A stretch of 64,000 bases of DNA from Enoplolaimus lenunculus. Taxonomy: Eukaryota > Nematoda > Enoplea > Enoplida > Thoracostomopsidae. Positions 12,225-23,712 of this stretch are shown here, one piece after another. The stretch's first letter is position 1. Every line of letters starts with the position of its first letter. The position numbers were made by a program, and so were the translations under genes. The notes below the pieces were generated by a model. That model saw nothing but the letters and a program-made list of their open reading frames with translations. It had not been told where the DNA came from and made no database searches. The stretch is taken from contig JASANG010004124.1 of assembly GCA_030248215.1 (NCBI GenBank), forward strand, positions 1 through 64,000. Reading direction: 5' to 3'.

Positions 12225-12340
12225 CAAGCTTGTCACCAGTGCTGCACGCTACCCGCGGATATTCGCAGGTAGCGCGCGTACGGATAAAAAGATTTTAGCT
12301 CAAGTATATCCGCTGGAACCATGTAACAACGATCAAGTGT
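12225..12340. mobile_element. Fragment of CGGGTAAA-type hAT-like element
   Basis: Begins CAGTGCTGCACGCTACCCGC, then GCAGGTAGCGCGCGTACGG, as in the copies at 6825 and 60455, but ends after about 100 bases where a TTAGGC element begins. Confidence 0.5.
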
Positions 12341-12445
12341 GGAACATTTTTCTGTGGGACTAGAAGAGGAAGCTTAAGCTTTAGGCGTATTTTTTGCTTG
12401 GCTTAGGCTTAGGCTTAGGAATATGCTTATATGGCTCCTGCGGCG
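12338..12445 (+). mobile_element. TTAGGC-bearing MITE fragment
   Basis: Starts GGAACATTTTTCTGTGGGAC and runs into TTGGCTTAGGCTTAGGCTTA. It shares its end with the copy at 8225. The far end is lost. Confidence 0.5.
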
Positions 12446-13129
12446 AAGGAATTTCAGAACCCGGGTAATAATTTGTGATCATATCTTTAAATACTTACAC
12501 CGTTGCTCATGTCTCACATGTTTGTAGCATTGGCTTTATGCTTTAATGTTGCAAAAATTGTTTCAGCTTCCAGACAGTCGACTCCATTTTTAAAATTTGC
12601 ATGCGACTGATGTTGAAATTTTGGAAATTGCAACAATCAAAAGCTTTGAAAAATTTAATGATTTCAAATGAAGAAAAATAACAGAATTTTCGACGACTAA
12701 CATAACGGAATCGAAGACTGGATTTGTACTTGAAACGGACACGAATATTCGGTTCGACGACTAACGGAAAGGAAACAAGCAATGATTTTGTGCTGGAAAC
12801 GGAAACGAATATCCGGTTACTCCCTGCGCACAACCTATATACACTAGTGATACTGAGAATAATAAACCGCTTATCAGTTAGGAAATTTGTAATCAATTTG
12901 TTTTCAAAATATTTAAACTTTAATAATCAAAATTAGCGGTGATAGCGAGAATTAAATTTAAAGCGTTGTTTACGTAATATTAAGGCCTTTGTAAACAGAA
13001 TACGACATCATTTTTGTGTTTTTTGTTTATGATTTATCAAAAATCTGTTTGATAGACAAAATCGTAACCGGAATACAAATTTTATTTTAATTTTAAGCAA
13101 TTGTTGAATTTTTATGAAAATCGCAACGG

Positions 13130-13577
13130 AATCAACAAGAGTGGGACTTTACCCACCGGAATCCGTGGGTAGCCGCAATTGCCCGCGGGTAAACGCGGGT
13201 CGGGTAAGGAATTTGTGCCGTGGGTATGCCTGCGGTTAAAGATTGTTATCACGCGGGTAAAAGATTGGCTGTTTTTATCCGCACCAAACCTTTAAGAATT
13301 AAGTTGCAAAACATACGTTTTTAACTAAGCTAGTCGGCGAATGGCGAAAAACCAAAGATCTGCGCTTTATTTTCGCTTGAAATTATGTTCTTTCTATTAA
13401 GCTTTCAAGTGTAAATTTTAACGGTGCTATAATACTTTCTTCACTTCAGGTGCGGGTAAAAGGTGGGCCGTGGGTAGATCTTTTTAGCGTGGATAAACCC
13501 GCGCTTAAGAAATTTGTATTTGCCTGGGTAAAGCGCTGGTCGGGTAAAAAAATCCTTGCCCACATCCCACTCTGAAA
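13130..13577. mobile_element. CGGGTAAA-type hAT-like element with AGAGTGGGA ends
   Basis: The left end AGAGTGGGACTTTACCC and the reverse of the right end AGAGTGGGATGTGGGC are inverted repeats. CGCGGGTAAAAGATTGG and GCGGGTAAAAGGTGGG phrases flank an unrelated middle. Flanking 8-mers match only partly, so the target duplication is unproven. Confidence 0.6.
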
Positions 13578-14366
13578 CTAACAGACGGATGGGATCTGTA
13601 TGTATCAGAATAATAATTTTTGGCAGGGAAAGCATAAGAGCCGCCTTGCCAGATTTGAAGCGCGACGTGTTTGATCATATTTCTGATTTGTAAAGCAGAC
13701 AAAATGTTACCTAATGTTGCCGAATCGAGGGACAGCGTGGCATATGCTACTTCAGTTATAGCAGGAACTACGAACAACTGTTGATATAAGTACTTGATCT
13801 TTAATTTAAAAAATTGTCAAAATTTTTTAAAACAAACACCAATTATAATTTGATAGGGTGTAAAATGGATAGTAAAAATAACGGGAACGGAAACGGAAAC
13901 GGAAGGATATTGAAGTGTATAAATTTCGAATAGGTTTCATTTTTCTGCCAACACAATTGAGACGTGTAAAAGTTTACCGGGAATTTGTTTCAGTTCGGAC
14001 AATTGTAGCACATCTTTAATAAACATTTGCGAGAAATTTACTTAATTTCTAACCAATTTTAAACGGAAAAATTAACAAATTTCGGTATTTCTATAACGGA
14101 ACGGAAACTGATATCGATTTTTACCGGAAGCGGAAACAGATATCTGGTTACATCATGCTATTTGAAACGTTCTAAATGTGTTGATTTTTCTTGCGATATT
14201 CGCACTTGTCTCCATTTCAGTTTCTGTCCTCATTATCATTTTGGGTTGACTTTAAGCTATACGATAAGCTTAAAAGGCTTTTCGGAAATATTTTAACTGT
14301 AAACTATTAGTTACAGCCACAACGTTTGTTTTATTATCGGCATTGTCACGTCGCCTAAACAATTTT

Positions 14367-14550
14367 GGCCCATGTAAAGATTAGGGACTGTACGGTTTTC
14401 TGTAGCACTGGAAAGGAGTAAGCATAAACTTTGGACTTATTTTTTGCTTGGCTTAGGCTTAGGTATAAGCTCATTTGTGCACTTAGGCTTAGTGCTTAGG
14501 CTTAGGAATATGCTTATACTATTGTTCCGCCTCTGTTCCATACATTGGCC
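14367..14550 (+). mobile_element. TTAGGC-bearing MITE with 8-bp target duplication
   Basis: Ends GGCCCATGTAAAGATTAGGG and, in reverse, GGCCAATGTATGGAACAG. Flanks ACAATTTT and ACGATTTC match at 6 of 8. The core has several GGCTTAGGCTTAGG runs. It lies about 0.7 kb upstream of SLC22 copy B. Confidence 0.7.
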
Positions 14551-15284
14551 ACGATTTCAAATCTAGTAAGGGTAACGCTATGTTTTATAATTAACGGGGC
14601 CAAGTGGCAACGTACGGTAACGTACGTAAATTGTCGCATATCACTACATAAAAATCTGCAATTAAAACTTTTATGGCATCAAATTGTGGAAATGTTCGCT
14701 TAAGCCCAAAATATTAACCGAAAACAACTTATATTTAACATATTGTAACAAAATAGTTTTCACTGTTTTTAAAATCATTTGTCATATCCAAATCGTTTTG
14801 TTTTAGCTATTCTTCCATTGTTTTGACGCAGTGGTTTCCTATGATGTATGCACTCGGACTACAACATGCTAGAGTAGCAAAGTGTATGTTCTGGCCCAGG
14901 GATCGGATATCGCACCTGACCGACACAAATTAAAACATTGTATAAGTAATAGTTAGAATTGTGTTAGGCTTCTCGCTCACGTTGCTTGCGGGGCTTCCAT
15001 CGTCAAAAGTTTGATGATTCGTAGCTGCGAATGAAGGTTTAATTTGAAAACTTATTTCTTGCCTGTGAAAATAATAATCTACCGCGAGCCCAGGTCCATG
15101 CATGAAAACCGCGGGCCGACGGTGATGAGCTTTTGTTATTAAGTCCCTGGCCCGAGAAAATGTGGTCGGTTTCAACCCTGATTGAAATATATAGTAAGTA
15201 AAAACAAAAATTGATTTTTCATACGTGTATAGCAAAAACAATACAAAATGATAATAAAAAGTAAGTGAAAATAATAATTAAAAA

Positions 15285-15742
15285 ATGACATCTAAATTCA
15301 TTACCAGATTTCGTGAATTTGGGTTCACGCCATACGAATTATTCGTCATGTACGGCATTTATTGGTTATCTATGTTCCTGCGTAACTCAATATTGCTCTT
15401 TCCCCTGTATGCAAACATTATTCCGGACTGGTCATGTGACAGAGGGGTGACTTTCAACAGAAATTGCACCGCATACGCTCTGTGTCCCCCGGAAAATTTG
15501 ACGTTCAGGGCACCGTTTCATGGCGTCCGCCAAGAGTTTCGGCTTCTCTGTGATCGGTCTTATATTGCGGCGCAAATATCGAGTATTCAGTTCGCTGGAA
15601 TGATCCTTGGGGTTTTGGTGATTGGATGGTTTAGTGACCGCTGTGGCCGGAGACTCGTGTTGTCTGCTGTGATGGTAGTAGAAATCGCGCTTTCTATGGC
15701 GTCTTCTCTTGCAACAAATCCAATTTCGCTCACCATTTTCAG
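15285..15742 (+). CDS. Exon 1 of SLC22-like copy B
   Basis: Codes for residues 1-152 plus two bases of codon 153: N-terminus, TM1, extracellular loop, TM2 and TM3. The ATG at 15285 gives MTSKFITRFREF, matching MICSKLIAKFREF in copy A. The exon end is set by phase and by the position of the copy A junction, because the donor itself (GTTTGC) is weak. Confidence 0.85.
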
Positions 15743-17726
15743 GTTTGCAATTGGAATTTTTGGGCATTTGCTTTTAGGCGCGTAACAGTAGTTTAAGCGT
15801 TTTTGTAAGCCCAATCAAAAGTTATGTATGTCAAATAATAAATCTAAGTCTACTTTGCCTGAGCTAGGGCTACAGCTAAAATTTAGTCGAAAGCACAAAG
15901 CATGAATATTTTGCTAGTGACTTTATACCGTCGAAAAAAAAGTTCAATCTTTAAGCTATCTTTTGAATCAAAAGCGAGAAAAAACATTTCAATGCAATAA
16001 AACACCGTTTTTGTTAAAATAATTAAGCATCGACGGCTAATAATAGGTTTTCGAAACTATGCATCCATTTTCAAGCAGCGATTGGCATGATAGAATGTAA
16101 AGTACACACTAAGTTTTGTGATTATTTTTAGATTTGACCTCAGATATTTAAGAAATTAATTCTTGAGGGAGCTACAATTGCCTCAGTGTCTTCCAGAGTT
16201 CAGTTTGTCAGTGTAACGGACAAACAATACTAAGTCTACGTCTCCGCTTCACAAAAAGTTATCCCTAAGCGTAAAATTCTGTCTATATCCTAAGACAACT
16301 CTACTGGCTCAACTGTTCTAAAATGGATAGCACCTAAAAATTACACGGCCGGGCATTATAGTGTCTTTTAGTCTGGCTTCCAAAGCCAATTTCTGTGGTC
16401 ATTTTCAGGTTTTCAGTCGGATTTTTCAACGGTGGTGATCTGGTTACAGTTTACACGTTTACGGTTGAAAGCATCAAACCTGGACAACGAATTTTCGTTG
16501 AGACTTGGGTCAGTTATCCAGTGATTACAACAGCTTTTGCGGGTATAGCGTGGTTTCTAAGAGACTGGCGACTTTACACACAAGTTCTACCTGCGATTGC
16601 CCTTCCTGTTCCGTTGTTCCTTATTTTTGTGACCCCCGAAAGTGCAAAATGGGCCACAGATCGCGGACGCTTGACTGTTGCTAAACGTTCTGAAAGCCAG
16701 ATTCACACATTCAATACTCGATGCTCAAAATTTATACGAGCGATTTGTACATGTTGTTCGAATAAACATGGCAAAGCTTATATTTCACAAAATGGTGGAA
16801 TTACAGACGGAACTAACGGCAACACGGTGTATGTCGACAAATGTGATCGACGAGAAATTTTAAGCTGCCAAAAACCGACTAAAGCTTTGATGGTGCTTTC
16901 AAATGGAACCTCAGAGCTGTTACAGGACGGCAAAGAAATTGAAAATACTGCAAATAATGGATTAAATGCTATAAATGATGAAACGCTTATGACGTTAGCT
17001 TCTGAAAAATTAATAGAAGACAATATTCCTGATGCCGGCTCCCCACCATCCAATCCAAAGTTACATTTTCGCGCGTTGGGACTCGTAAAAACCAGAAATA
17101 TGCGTATTAAAACTTCCCTGATGTGTTTCTTATGGTTTACAGTTGCAATTTCTTCATATACGATCACATTTGATAGTCGAAATTTAGCTGGAAACTTTTA
17201 TGCGACACAGTTTGCGCTATCAGCCGCTTGGTTCGCGGCAAACGTTGCAACGTTTCTATTGGATACTTATGTTCCGAATTTTAATCGTCGAGTATTGCAC
17301 CAATCACCTGCCGTTATTGTTACTTTAATCTTCCTTGCAATTGGTTCGATTTATGCCGCAACTGACCAGTCAAATCGCACAATGCAATTATTTGCAACTG
17401 CACTTGCAGTATGTGGAACTATGTTTTTGGGTCCTATTTGGAATACTGTTTACGTTTGCACTGCTGAGCTGTTTTCGACTGAAATTCGAAGTTTTGCCTA
17501 CGGGGTTTGTAATGTTTGGGCACGTTTAGGAGTACTTTTGACCCCGCAATTGGTCCTACTCCGCGAAGTATGGAGCGCTGGACCTTATTATATTATGTTT
17601 GGACTTAATTTAGTCGCTTTGGGTGCTTCCTACTTTTGTCTGCCAGATACTCGAAATCAGCAACTGCCCAGCAGTTTAAAAGAAGCGAATGAAATTATTC
17701 AAAAACGCAAAGATACTCCAGAATAG
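15285..17726 (+). CDS. SLC22-like organic ion transporter, copy B (two exons)
   Basis: Second predicted 12-pass MFS carrier of SLC22 type, 591 residues from exons 15285-15742 and 16409-17726 (AG|G, Arg153). It has Cys 51, 61, 67 and 89 and the site NLT (71-73) in the large extracellular loop, GWFSDRCGRR at 114-123 and PESAKW at 229-234. Over the 90 residues from FRFSVGFF to DRGRL only 7 differ from copy A, but the following cytoplasmic loop (about residues 242-375) is unrelated, longer, and richer in Cys and Asn. This suggests relaxed or divergent selection on the loop. The intron starts with a poor donor, GTTTGC, and about 41 bases around each splice site form an imperfect direct repeat. Reading through the donor adds 13 residues and stops at 15783. 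Substrate unknown. Confidence 0.9.
15743..16408 (+). other. Intron of SLC22 copy B, with imperfect direct repeat at both splice sites
   Basis: 666 bases. The 41-42 bases around the donor (15720-15761) and around the acceptor (16386-16426) agree at 33 positions, both centred on CATTTTCAGGTTT. No inserted element is recognised in the intron. Confidence 0.8.
16409..17726 (+). CDS. Exon 2 of SLC22-like copy B
   Basis: Codes for TM4 to TM12 and the cytoplasmic tail, starting after acceptor CATTTTCAG and ending at TAG 17724-17726. The reading frame is open upstream of the acceptor for about 15 codons and there resembles the end of exon 1 (PISVVIFR against PISLTIFR). Confidence 0.9.
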
Positions 17727-17865
17727 TCGGAAGAAGTTTTTTGTTACAGAAGAAACCGGCGGAATAGGCTAAATTTTGGTTCAAGCTGCAATTTTTCGGG
17801 TTTATTAAGAATCCGTCATTTGTATACTGCATTGTCGCTCAAATGTTATTGTACTTTTTAAAGAT

Positions 17866-18210
17866 GGGCACTGGATATTCGGATATCCGGATATCTAATA
17901 TCCGGATATGAAAAATATCCGGATGTGTATCTGAAAAGAATACGCTCGTAGTAATAAGCTTGTGGGTCAGCGTAGTTTTTTTAGAGCAATAAGCTTGTGG
18001 GTCAGCGTAGTCACTTTAGAGCAACAAGTCAAACAAATGCGTAATAAACGAAAATTTAGGTTCGCAAACCTAAAAAAACTCAAAATAAAAGTTTCACATA
18101 TCCGAAATAGAAAATTTAACTTCGGAGATCCGGATATCCGGATATCCAGATAAATGTACGGCAAGCATTGACGAATATCTTTATATGAAACAATATCCGA
18201 TGCATATCAC
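17866..18210. mobile_element. Palindrome-rich MITE made of GGATATCC units
   Basis: Both ends are built of repeated CGGATATCCGGATATC. The left end GGGCACTGGATATTCGG and the reverse of the right end AGTGATATGCATCGGATATT are roughly inverted. Inside, TTGTGGGTCAGCGTAGT is present twice, 35 bases apart. Confidence 0.6.
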
Positions 18211-18960
18211 TAGTACTTTTGCAAATATAACAATCGCACAAAGTCCACATAAAGTTTTAAGCAGATAATATAAAACTCCGATGTCTATGAAGGTATATAC
18301 AAAATTTGTACAGTTGAAGAAAACGCATGCGGTCTAATAATTACACTTTTTCGACACCCTCTGAATGAAATACAGAGCTACAAATTTAAGTTTTGCTCAG
18401 TACGATCATAGTAAAAATATGAATGACAAATTTTTGGCCTTTAACCGAAAATGTAAACCAAAAAGTTTACTTCATTACTTTCCACAGTTCTGCAAATATT
18501 TTCAAATTAACGAAGAGATAGCATATCGATACGTAATGCTATCACGACAAAATTAGGTTATATTTTTCGAACAAAAACGTGACAAACCCTAAAAATGGCA
18601 TGTGAAAAATAAAACGAAATTGCAAGATTTGGCTGTGCCATTGTTTTGCTTGGTTGTTATTTGAATCTTAGATAAAAAATTGTTGCAGTTTTAGAACGTT
18701 GTGCCCGATAGCATTCACTTCTGAATGATTGTATTTGTATTTAAAGTAAAGAAGGCCAGGCAGCTTTCTGGTTTTAAAACAACAACCAGCTGCTTAATGA
18801 AATAACCTCTACATCGTATAAACTGAATTACTTAGAATACAACAGACAAGAAAACCACACGTAAACTGTTCGTTTACGTTTCTCGAGAAGTTAGGTTTTG
18901 TTGTGTGTTACAGAAATAAAATTAAACTGGATGTCTACTTCTTCTTCCGGTCTCACACCT
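18211..18960. other. No gene seen
   Basis: AT-rich DNA with one 63-codon open frame of no recognisable family. Confidence 0.35.
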
Positions 18961-18969
18961 CAGCCGCTA

Positions 18970-19150
18970 TTCTCAAATGTGTGTCGCACCTATCACCACG
19001 TGGTGATAGGTACTGTAGCTGTAAAACATGCGCATGGTGAGGTTCGGAATTACTTCTGTGACAAATTTTGAGATGTGCAATTGCAGATGTTCGTCAGTTT
19101 GAAAACCTATCGCTAACTGATGATAGGTGCTATTCGATTTCACAACTTTG
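18970..19150. mobile_element. MITE with CTATCACC inverted ends and perfect palindrome
   Basis: Left end TCTCAAATGTGTGTCGCACC, then a perfect 24-base palindrome at 18988-19011 centred on CCACGTGG. The right end has TGATGATAGGTGCTA. Relatives sit at 35426-35640, 59050-59215 and 60780-61320. Confidence 0.55.
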
Positions 19151-19369
19151 GCCCTCAATTTAGCAACGTTCTTAGTCGTTTTAACTTCACCGCCTGCTTT
19201 TAAATTCCGTTTTAGCGAGACAATGTTTATTTCAGTTTATGAATACGCAATTCACGACAAACCTGACATATTTATGAATTTATTGCATATATAAATACTG
19301 TCAGTCTAAGTAGGTACGATCAAGAACTCCAGACCTTTTTAACTAAATAACTGGAAAGAGAAGCTGGAA

Positions 19370-19530
19370 TACGTAGTGGGTTTCAAACTGTCGACCTACA
19401 GATGTTTAGGCGAACACTCTACCGCTGCGGTACGCTGCTTGCCTCTCCAACTGTTTTTCTCGTCGACTATTCGGCGACACATATACCCACGGCTAGCACA
19501 CAAACACTTCGCTTGCATGAGCACGTAACA
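19370..19530 (-). repeat. tRNA-derived SINE-like copy
   Basis: Reverse strand shows A box TACCGCAGCGGTAGAG and, 22 bases on, B box GTCGACAGTTTGAAACCC, correctly spaced for a tRNA-like promoter. The leader AACAGTTGGAGAGGCAAGC resembles that of the copy at 12055. Confidence 0.6.
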
Positions 19531-19559
19531 GTCAAGTATATCTCACATGCTTAATACAA

Positions 19560-21780
19560 AAACCTTACATATTGTCGAAATTGGTAGTGAAATAAGCTGT
19601 TTATAGTATAGGTTATGCATATGCAACATCAGTTTACATCTCATTTGGCGAACAGTTAAAATCAAATTGACTTGAAATCACATTGAAAATGCTCTCAATC
19701 GGCGAACAACTGGCAGTGTAATTTTTTTCAAACAGCCGCAATAAACAGGAGATGGGGTGGAGAATACATGTGACGGTGAAATTTCCTAAGGATGCTTGTA
19801 AAAATACAATTTCTCAGGTTCTTTAATAAAGTTGCTGGATACATAAACATTGCACAAAGTAAACCCATTACTGATGATCACGGCGAAAAAGGTTTCTAAG
19901 CTGTAGGATTTGGTTGTATTTAATAATGTGTAATATTGCCTTTTGCCAGTTAATCAGAAATATAAGAAACACATGGATCCCCTATTACCGCTTGAATGCA
20001 ATTGTTCGACAAAACATTACAGTGCGAAGTGTTTGAGACGATTCTCGATAGTCAAATTTGATTTGATCGAATGACATGTGGTCTGGGGTACGCCAGTCAG
20101 TAGCATTGGTAGCTGGCTCTGGTCTTCTACATCTTGAATACAGGAATACGTTCCCCTGTTCTCCTTGTAGTGCCATTTCTTCTTAATACTGACTATACCT
20201 TAAATACTGGATTCATAGGATACGGAATGGCAATTAATTCAAAAACATTTTTTGCAACACCCAAAAATCGTAACATATTGTTCAGAAAAAATCCTTAATC
20301 AGTTTGTCACTCACCAGCATAAAACCGCTATGCATAGTTGTGAAAAATTTTAAAAAGTCAAAAAAAGAATTTATCATTAATACGCTAAAAACTATTCGTT
20401 TATTGCATTTCTAAATCTAACACTACGGGTGTTGGACATATCTGTGCATTGATACAGAGAGAACTTATGTAGGAACCTTTAACAACTAAAGTGTCCAACT
20501 TTTCATGGGTGTTCCGTTGACAAAAGTTTGTTGCTTGCACTTCAGTTGAGTTAATTTACATTTGCCTGTATGCTGACAGTTTGTGCATTTTTTAAACACA
20601 CACACTCATATTTTGTATATAGCAGCTACCACCAGTTTAAGTAATAGGTTTTCACGAATAAAGTTATGTTTCCAAGTTGGAAAAGTCACGCCTATCAGTT
20701 TGCTAGAGTTGGGTTGTTGAGGTCCTAAATTTAAACGTATCTCATTTTCCGTATACTCAAATCGGTGTAGCCTCTTTTATTTGCAGTTGTTGATGGAACT
20801 TGTAATTTTAATTGAGAATAAACATCTAAATGTTTGCGGTGTATTAAACGTGATCGGACCAGCTTTACACTACTCCACATCATGGCTCAACAACAGAATA
20901 AAACATCAAGCAGTGATTCGCTAATTAAGAACCAATGAGCGAGCAATTCAGAACACTTTTTTGACACTTGAATTTAGACCTACTTTATTATAGATTATCA
21001 AATAAGAAAGATGCCGCAGCTCGGTTGTAGCGAAACCTTGGGGCCGGTGCGACACACCGCTGAGCATACGGCTGCATATTGAACAGCCTTTTAGCTTAAT
21101 TTTTAACGAAGCGCTTAGGGTTATGCCCCGTAGCATTTTTAAATGTAAAAAGTACAAAATTGCAGTTCATTTAGCCAAATGGTTCAAAAATTGTTTGCTC
21201 AGACGTTTGGCAGGGTATTGAAAAGAGCATGGAATACTTTAAGCTGGCCAATATTGACTTTGACTCAAGAATAAACAAACATACCTAATGGAGACTGGAA
21301 AGGTATATAGGAACCACGAAACTGGCCAATATTGACATAAATATATGCAATATATTTTCGTTTCTTCCAATAAATTTGCATATAGTTATACCTTGAACAA
21401 GCTTTATTTATTAGCTTATCTGAATGCAGAACCGAAACTGTAGGAGCCGATTTATCACCACCACCGATTACTACGACAGCTTTGCCCCTTTCTTGGACTA
21501 ATGTATAGATAGAATTAGAATTTTTTGTTTAAAAAGTTTACTGCTCCCCTTTTCAATCTACCTATTTCTCACCTTACATTTCCTGGTATCGGACCTGACT
21601 GTTATAATCAGGATTGGCTTGTTCCGTAAAAATGATGACACGAACAATGAATTTTCCCCATTTTTTCGGAAAAAAATGGAAAAAAGTGTAAAAAATTTCT
21701 TCTTTGACTGAGTGAATTTTTCGCGTTAGTATTCGTAGTACGCTCATAGGTAATAATTTAAGTCAATAGAAAAAAATCCG
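19560..21780. other. No gene seen
   Basis: About 2 kb of AT-rich intergenic DNA. GCTGAGCATACGGCTGCAT near 21058 recurs in altered form near 7474, so part of it is repeat. Confidence 0.35.
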
Positions 21781-21799
21781 GATGTATACTAACAAGTTT

Positions 21800-22260
21800 A
21801 TACCATCACAGGCATGGTGCAGCCTTTGAAAATTTCTGCATATTTGAGCTTCTGATGAACTTCCCTGATCATTCCACTCCCGCACTTGAATTTTTGCTAA
21901 ATTCTAATTTTTAAGGTACCAAGGTCCGGAATTGGGACCCAAAAAAGTTTTTGTCGAAAAGTTACACTAATTATACAACGTTCGACTCAACTTGCAGAGC
22001 TTAGTTGAGTGGTGTTAACTTTTCTGTAATCAAAGTCTAGTTAACGAGTTGCAGTCAAGTAATTGATTTGGCGGGCTGCTAGCGATCATGTGACGGCTCC
22101 AAAGTTAGTTATTTGACAATAACTTGGTAGGAAGAGTAGTTCTGTTTGTTTAAAATCTAACACTGTTCGTCCCAATTCTGCAAGCTGCATCGAATATTGT
22201 ATAATTTGTCTAACTGTTTGCAAAAAATTTCGGGTTGCAAGGGTACCTTAATTGGACGTA
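21800..22260. repeat. Diverged relative of the 610-bp MITE at 9831
   Basis: Shares in order TTTGAGCTTC, CTTGATCATT-like, ACTCAACTTGCAGAGC-like, AACGAGTT and GCATCGAAT phrases with 9880-10260. Ends are not preserved. Confidence 0.5.
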
Positions 22261-23358
22261 GAATGATCAGGAGAAGTCGTCGACAGCAGATGCGTGGAGG
22301 GAGCCAAACTAGTCAGATGTGTTTTATGTAAATATCTCTTGAATCCCAAGACAAATTTTGGGTTGCTCTAACATCGAGCCTCTCAATTACTGAAACTTCG
22401 CAAGCAAAGCGAGCTTGAACCCAGAACCACTTTTGGTGTTAAATTATACGGTAAAGGCATACTTTCTATATTGGGGGGCCTAACTTTGGCATCACCGGCC
22501 GCCGAAACTTGGTGAGCGAAACGAACGAGATCCCAGACGTAATTGTGTCAAATCTTCAGTTCAGAAATCTATTTATATATTCAAATGCTACAATTTTCGC
22601 TCTTTTCGGGCGTATAATGAGTCCTGGTTTCATTTTTTTCACCTCCATCGGAAAATAATAAAAACAATGAAAAAACATTTTTCCGGTAATTTTTTCCGGC
22701 CATCAACCTTGGTTATAATACAAAATTTTGTTTTTAAATTTGACCGCTTACGATGTAGAATAAGTAATAACATTTGCGTCAAGTACGGGTGAAGCTCAGA
22801 GGTGCCTACCACGGTAGAGACCAAAGGATACGTTCCCCCGTGAAATTTCAGAACAAAATTTATTACAGGAGTTATCAAAGATTACAACAAAATTAAGAGA
22901 GTGATATCAAAAAATTGAGCAATTCAGAATAAAAATTGCATTTCAGCAGGAGTATTAACATTTACGGTCAGTATATACGTGCCCCAGTTTTTGCAAAGAT
23001 TTTTTTAAGTTATGCTCTACCGAAATAAAATCCCGGCTACGAATCTTCTTTATATCTCTTTGCTGCAGTTTCTGCATACAGTTCTTCAAAAGGTTTGGTG
23101 CATAAGTCTGCAGTTAAGTCTACTCGCACCCATGGCGTGGTGGTAGCCAGGCTGTTGCAAAAGGGTTCGGTAGTATAAAAATACCGAACGGAGGCTTCTT
23201 GCGGCGCGAACTGTAAAAAGTGCTCAAAACCCCGGGATAAAAGCTAAAAAAGGATTGACCTTTAAACCATTCTGGCTACGTCGTTGATCCACAACGGTTG
23301 TTTGTAAGTGAAAATTCAGAGACATATCTTAATCATTTAGCATCGTTTTCTTAAAATA

Positions 23359-23712
23359 ATGCTAAACAGTAACTATTTCGACCTTAAACACAATTGTTCA
23401 TCAGCATTTGGGTATCTACTCAGAGGGGTCGCGGTGTTAGACCCGCCTTACGTTGGGCCTGATGCCATCGGGTATCATACAGACTCAGGTACAGCAAACT
23501 GGCATTTTTTTCGCCGCAAACGTGCAATGTATGGCTTGGAAGCCGAACTGTTTATTCGAGCCTTGGAATACGCCGGCTTTAGAGTTAGTATTACCGGCGC
23601 TACAGATATAGCAGAAGCCGAAAGAATGTTACAAAACGGCACTGCGGATATTATTGTGTCAGCGGAAAAACCGGATGGTTTACGTAACGGTATAGGAATG
23701 CCTGTCTCCGAG
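23359..23712 (+). CDS. Exon 1 (as read) of glutamate receptor-like gene, lobe S1
   Basis: 118 codons ending in phase 0 at GAG before donor GTAAAG. It holds the S1 half of the ligand-binding fold. The ATG is provisional: possible acceptors lie just upstream, and a secretory signal is expected but absent, so the true N-terminus may lie in an unseen exon. Confidence 0.75.

Noticed and set aside
13505-13777. 90-codon minus-strand frame
   Set aside because: Half of it lies in the CGGGTAAA element; the rest has no recognisable domain or splice context.
15432-15767. Long minus-strand frame opposite SLC22 copy B exon 1
   Set aside because: It is the complement of a well-supported coding exon and has no family features.
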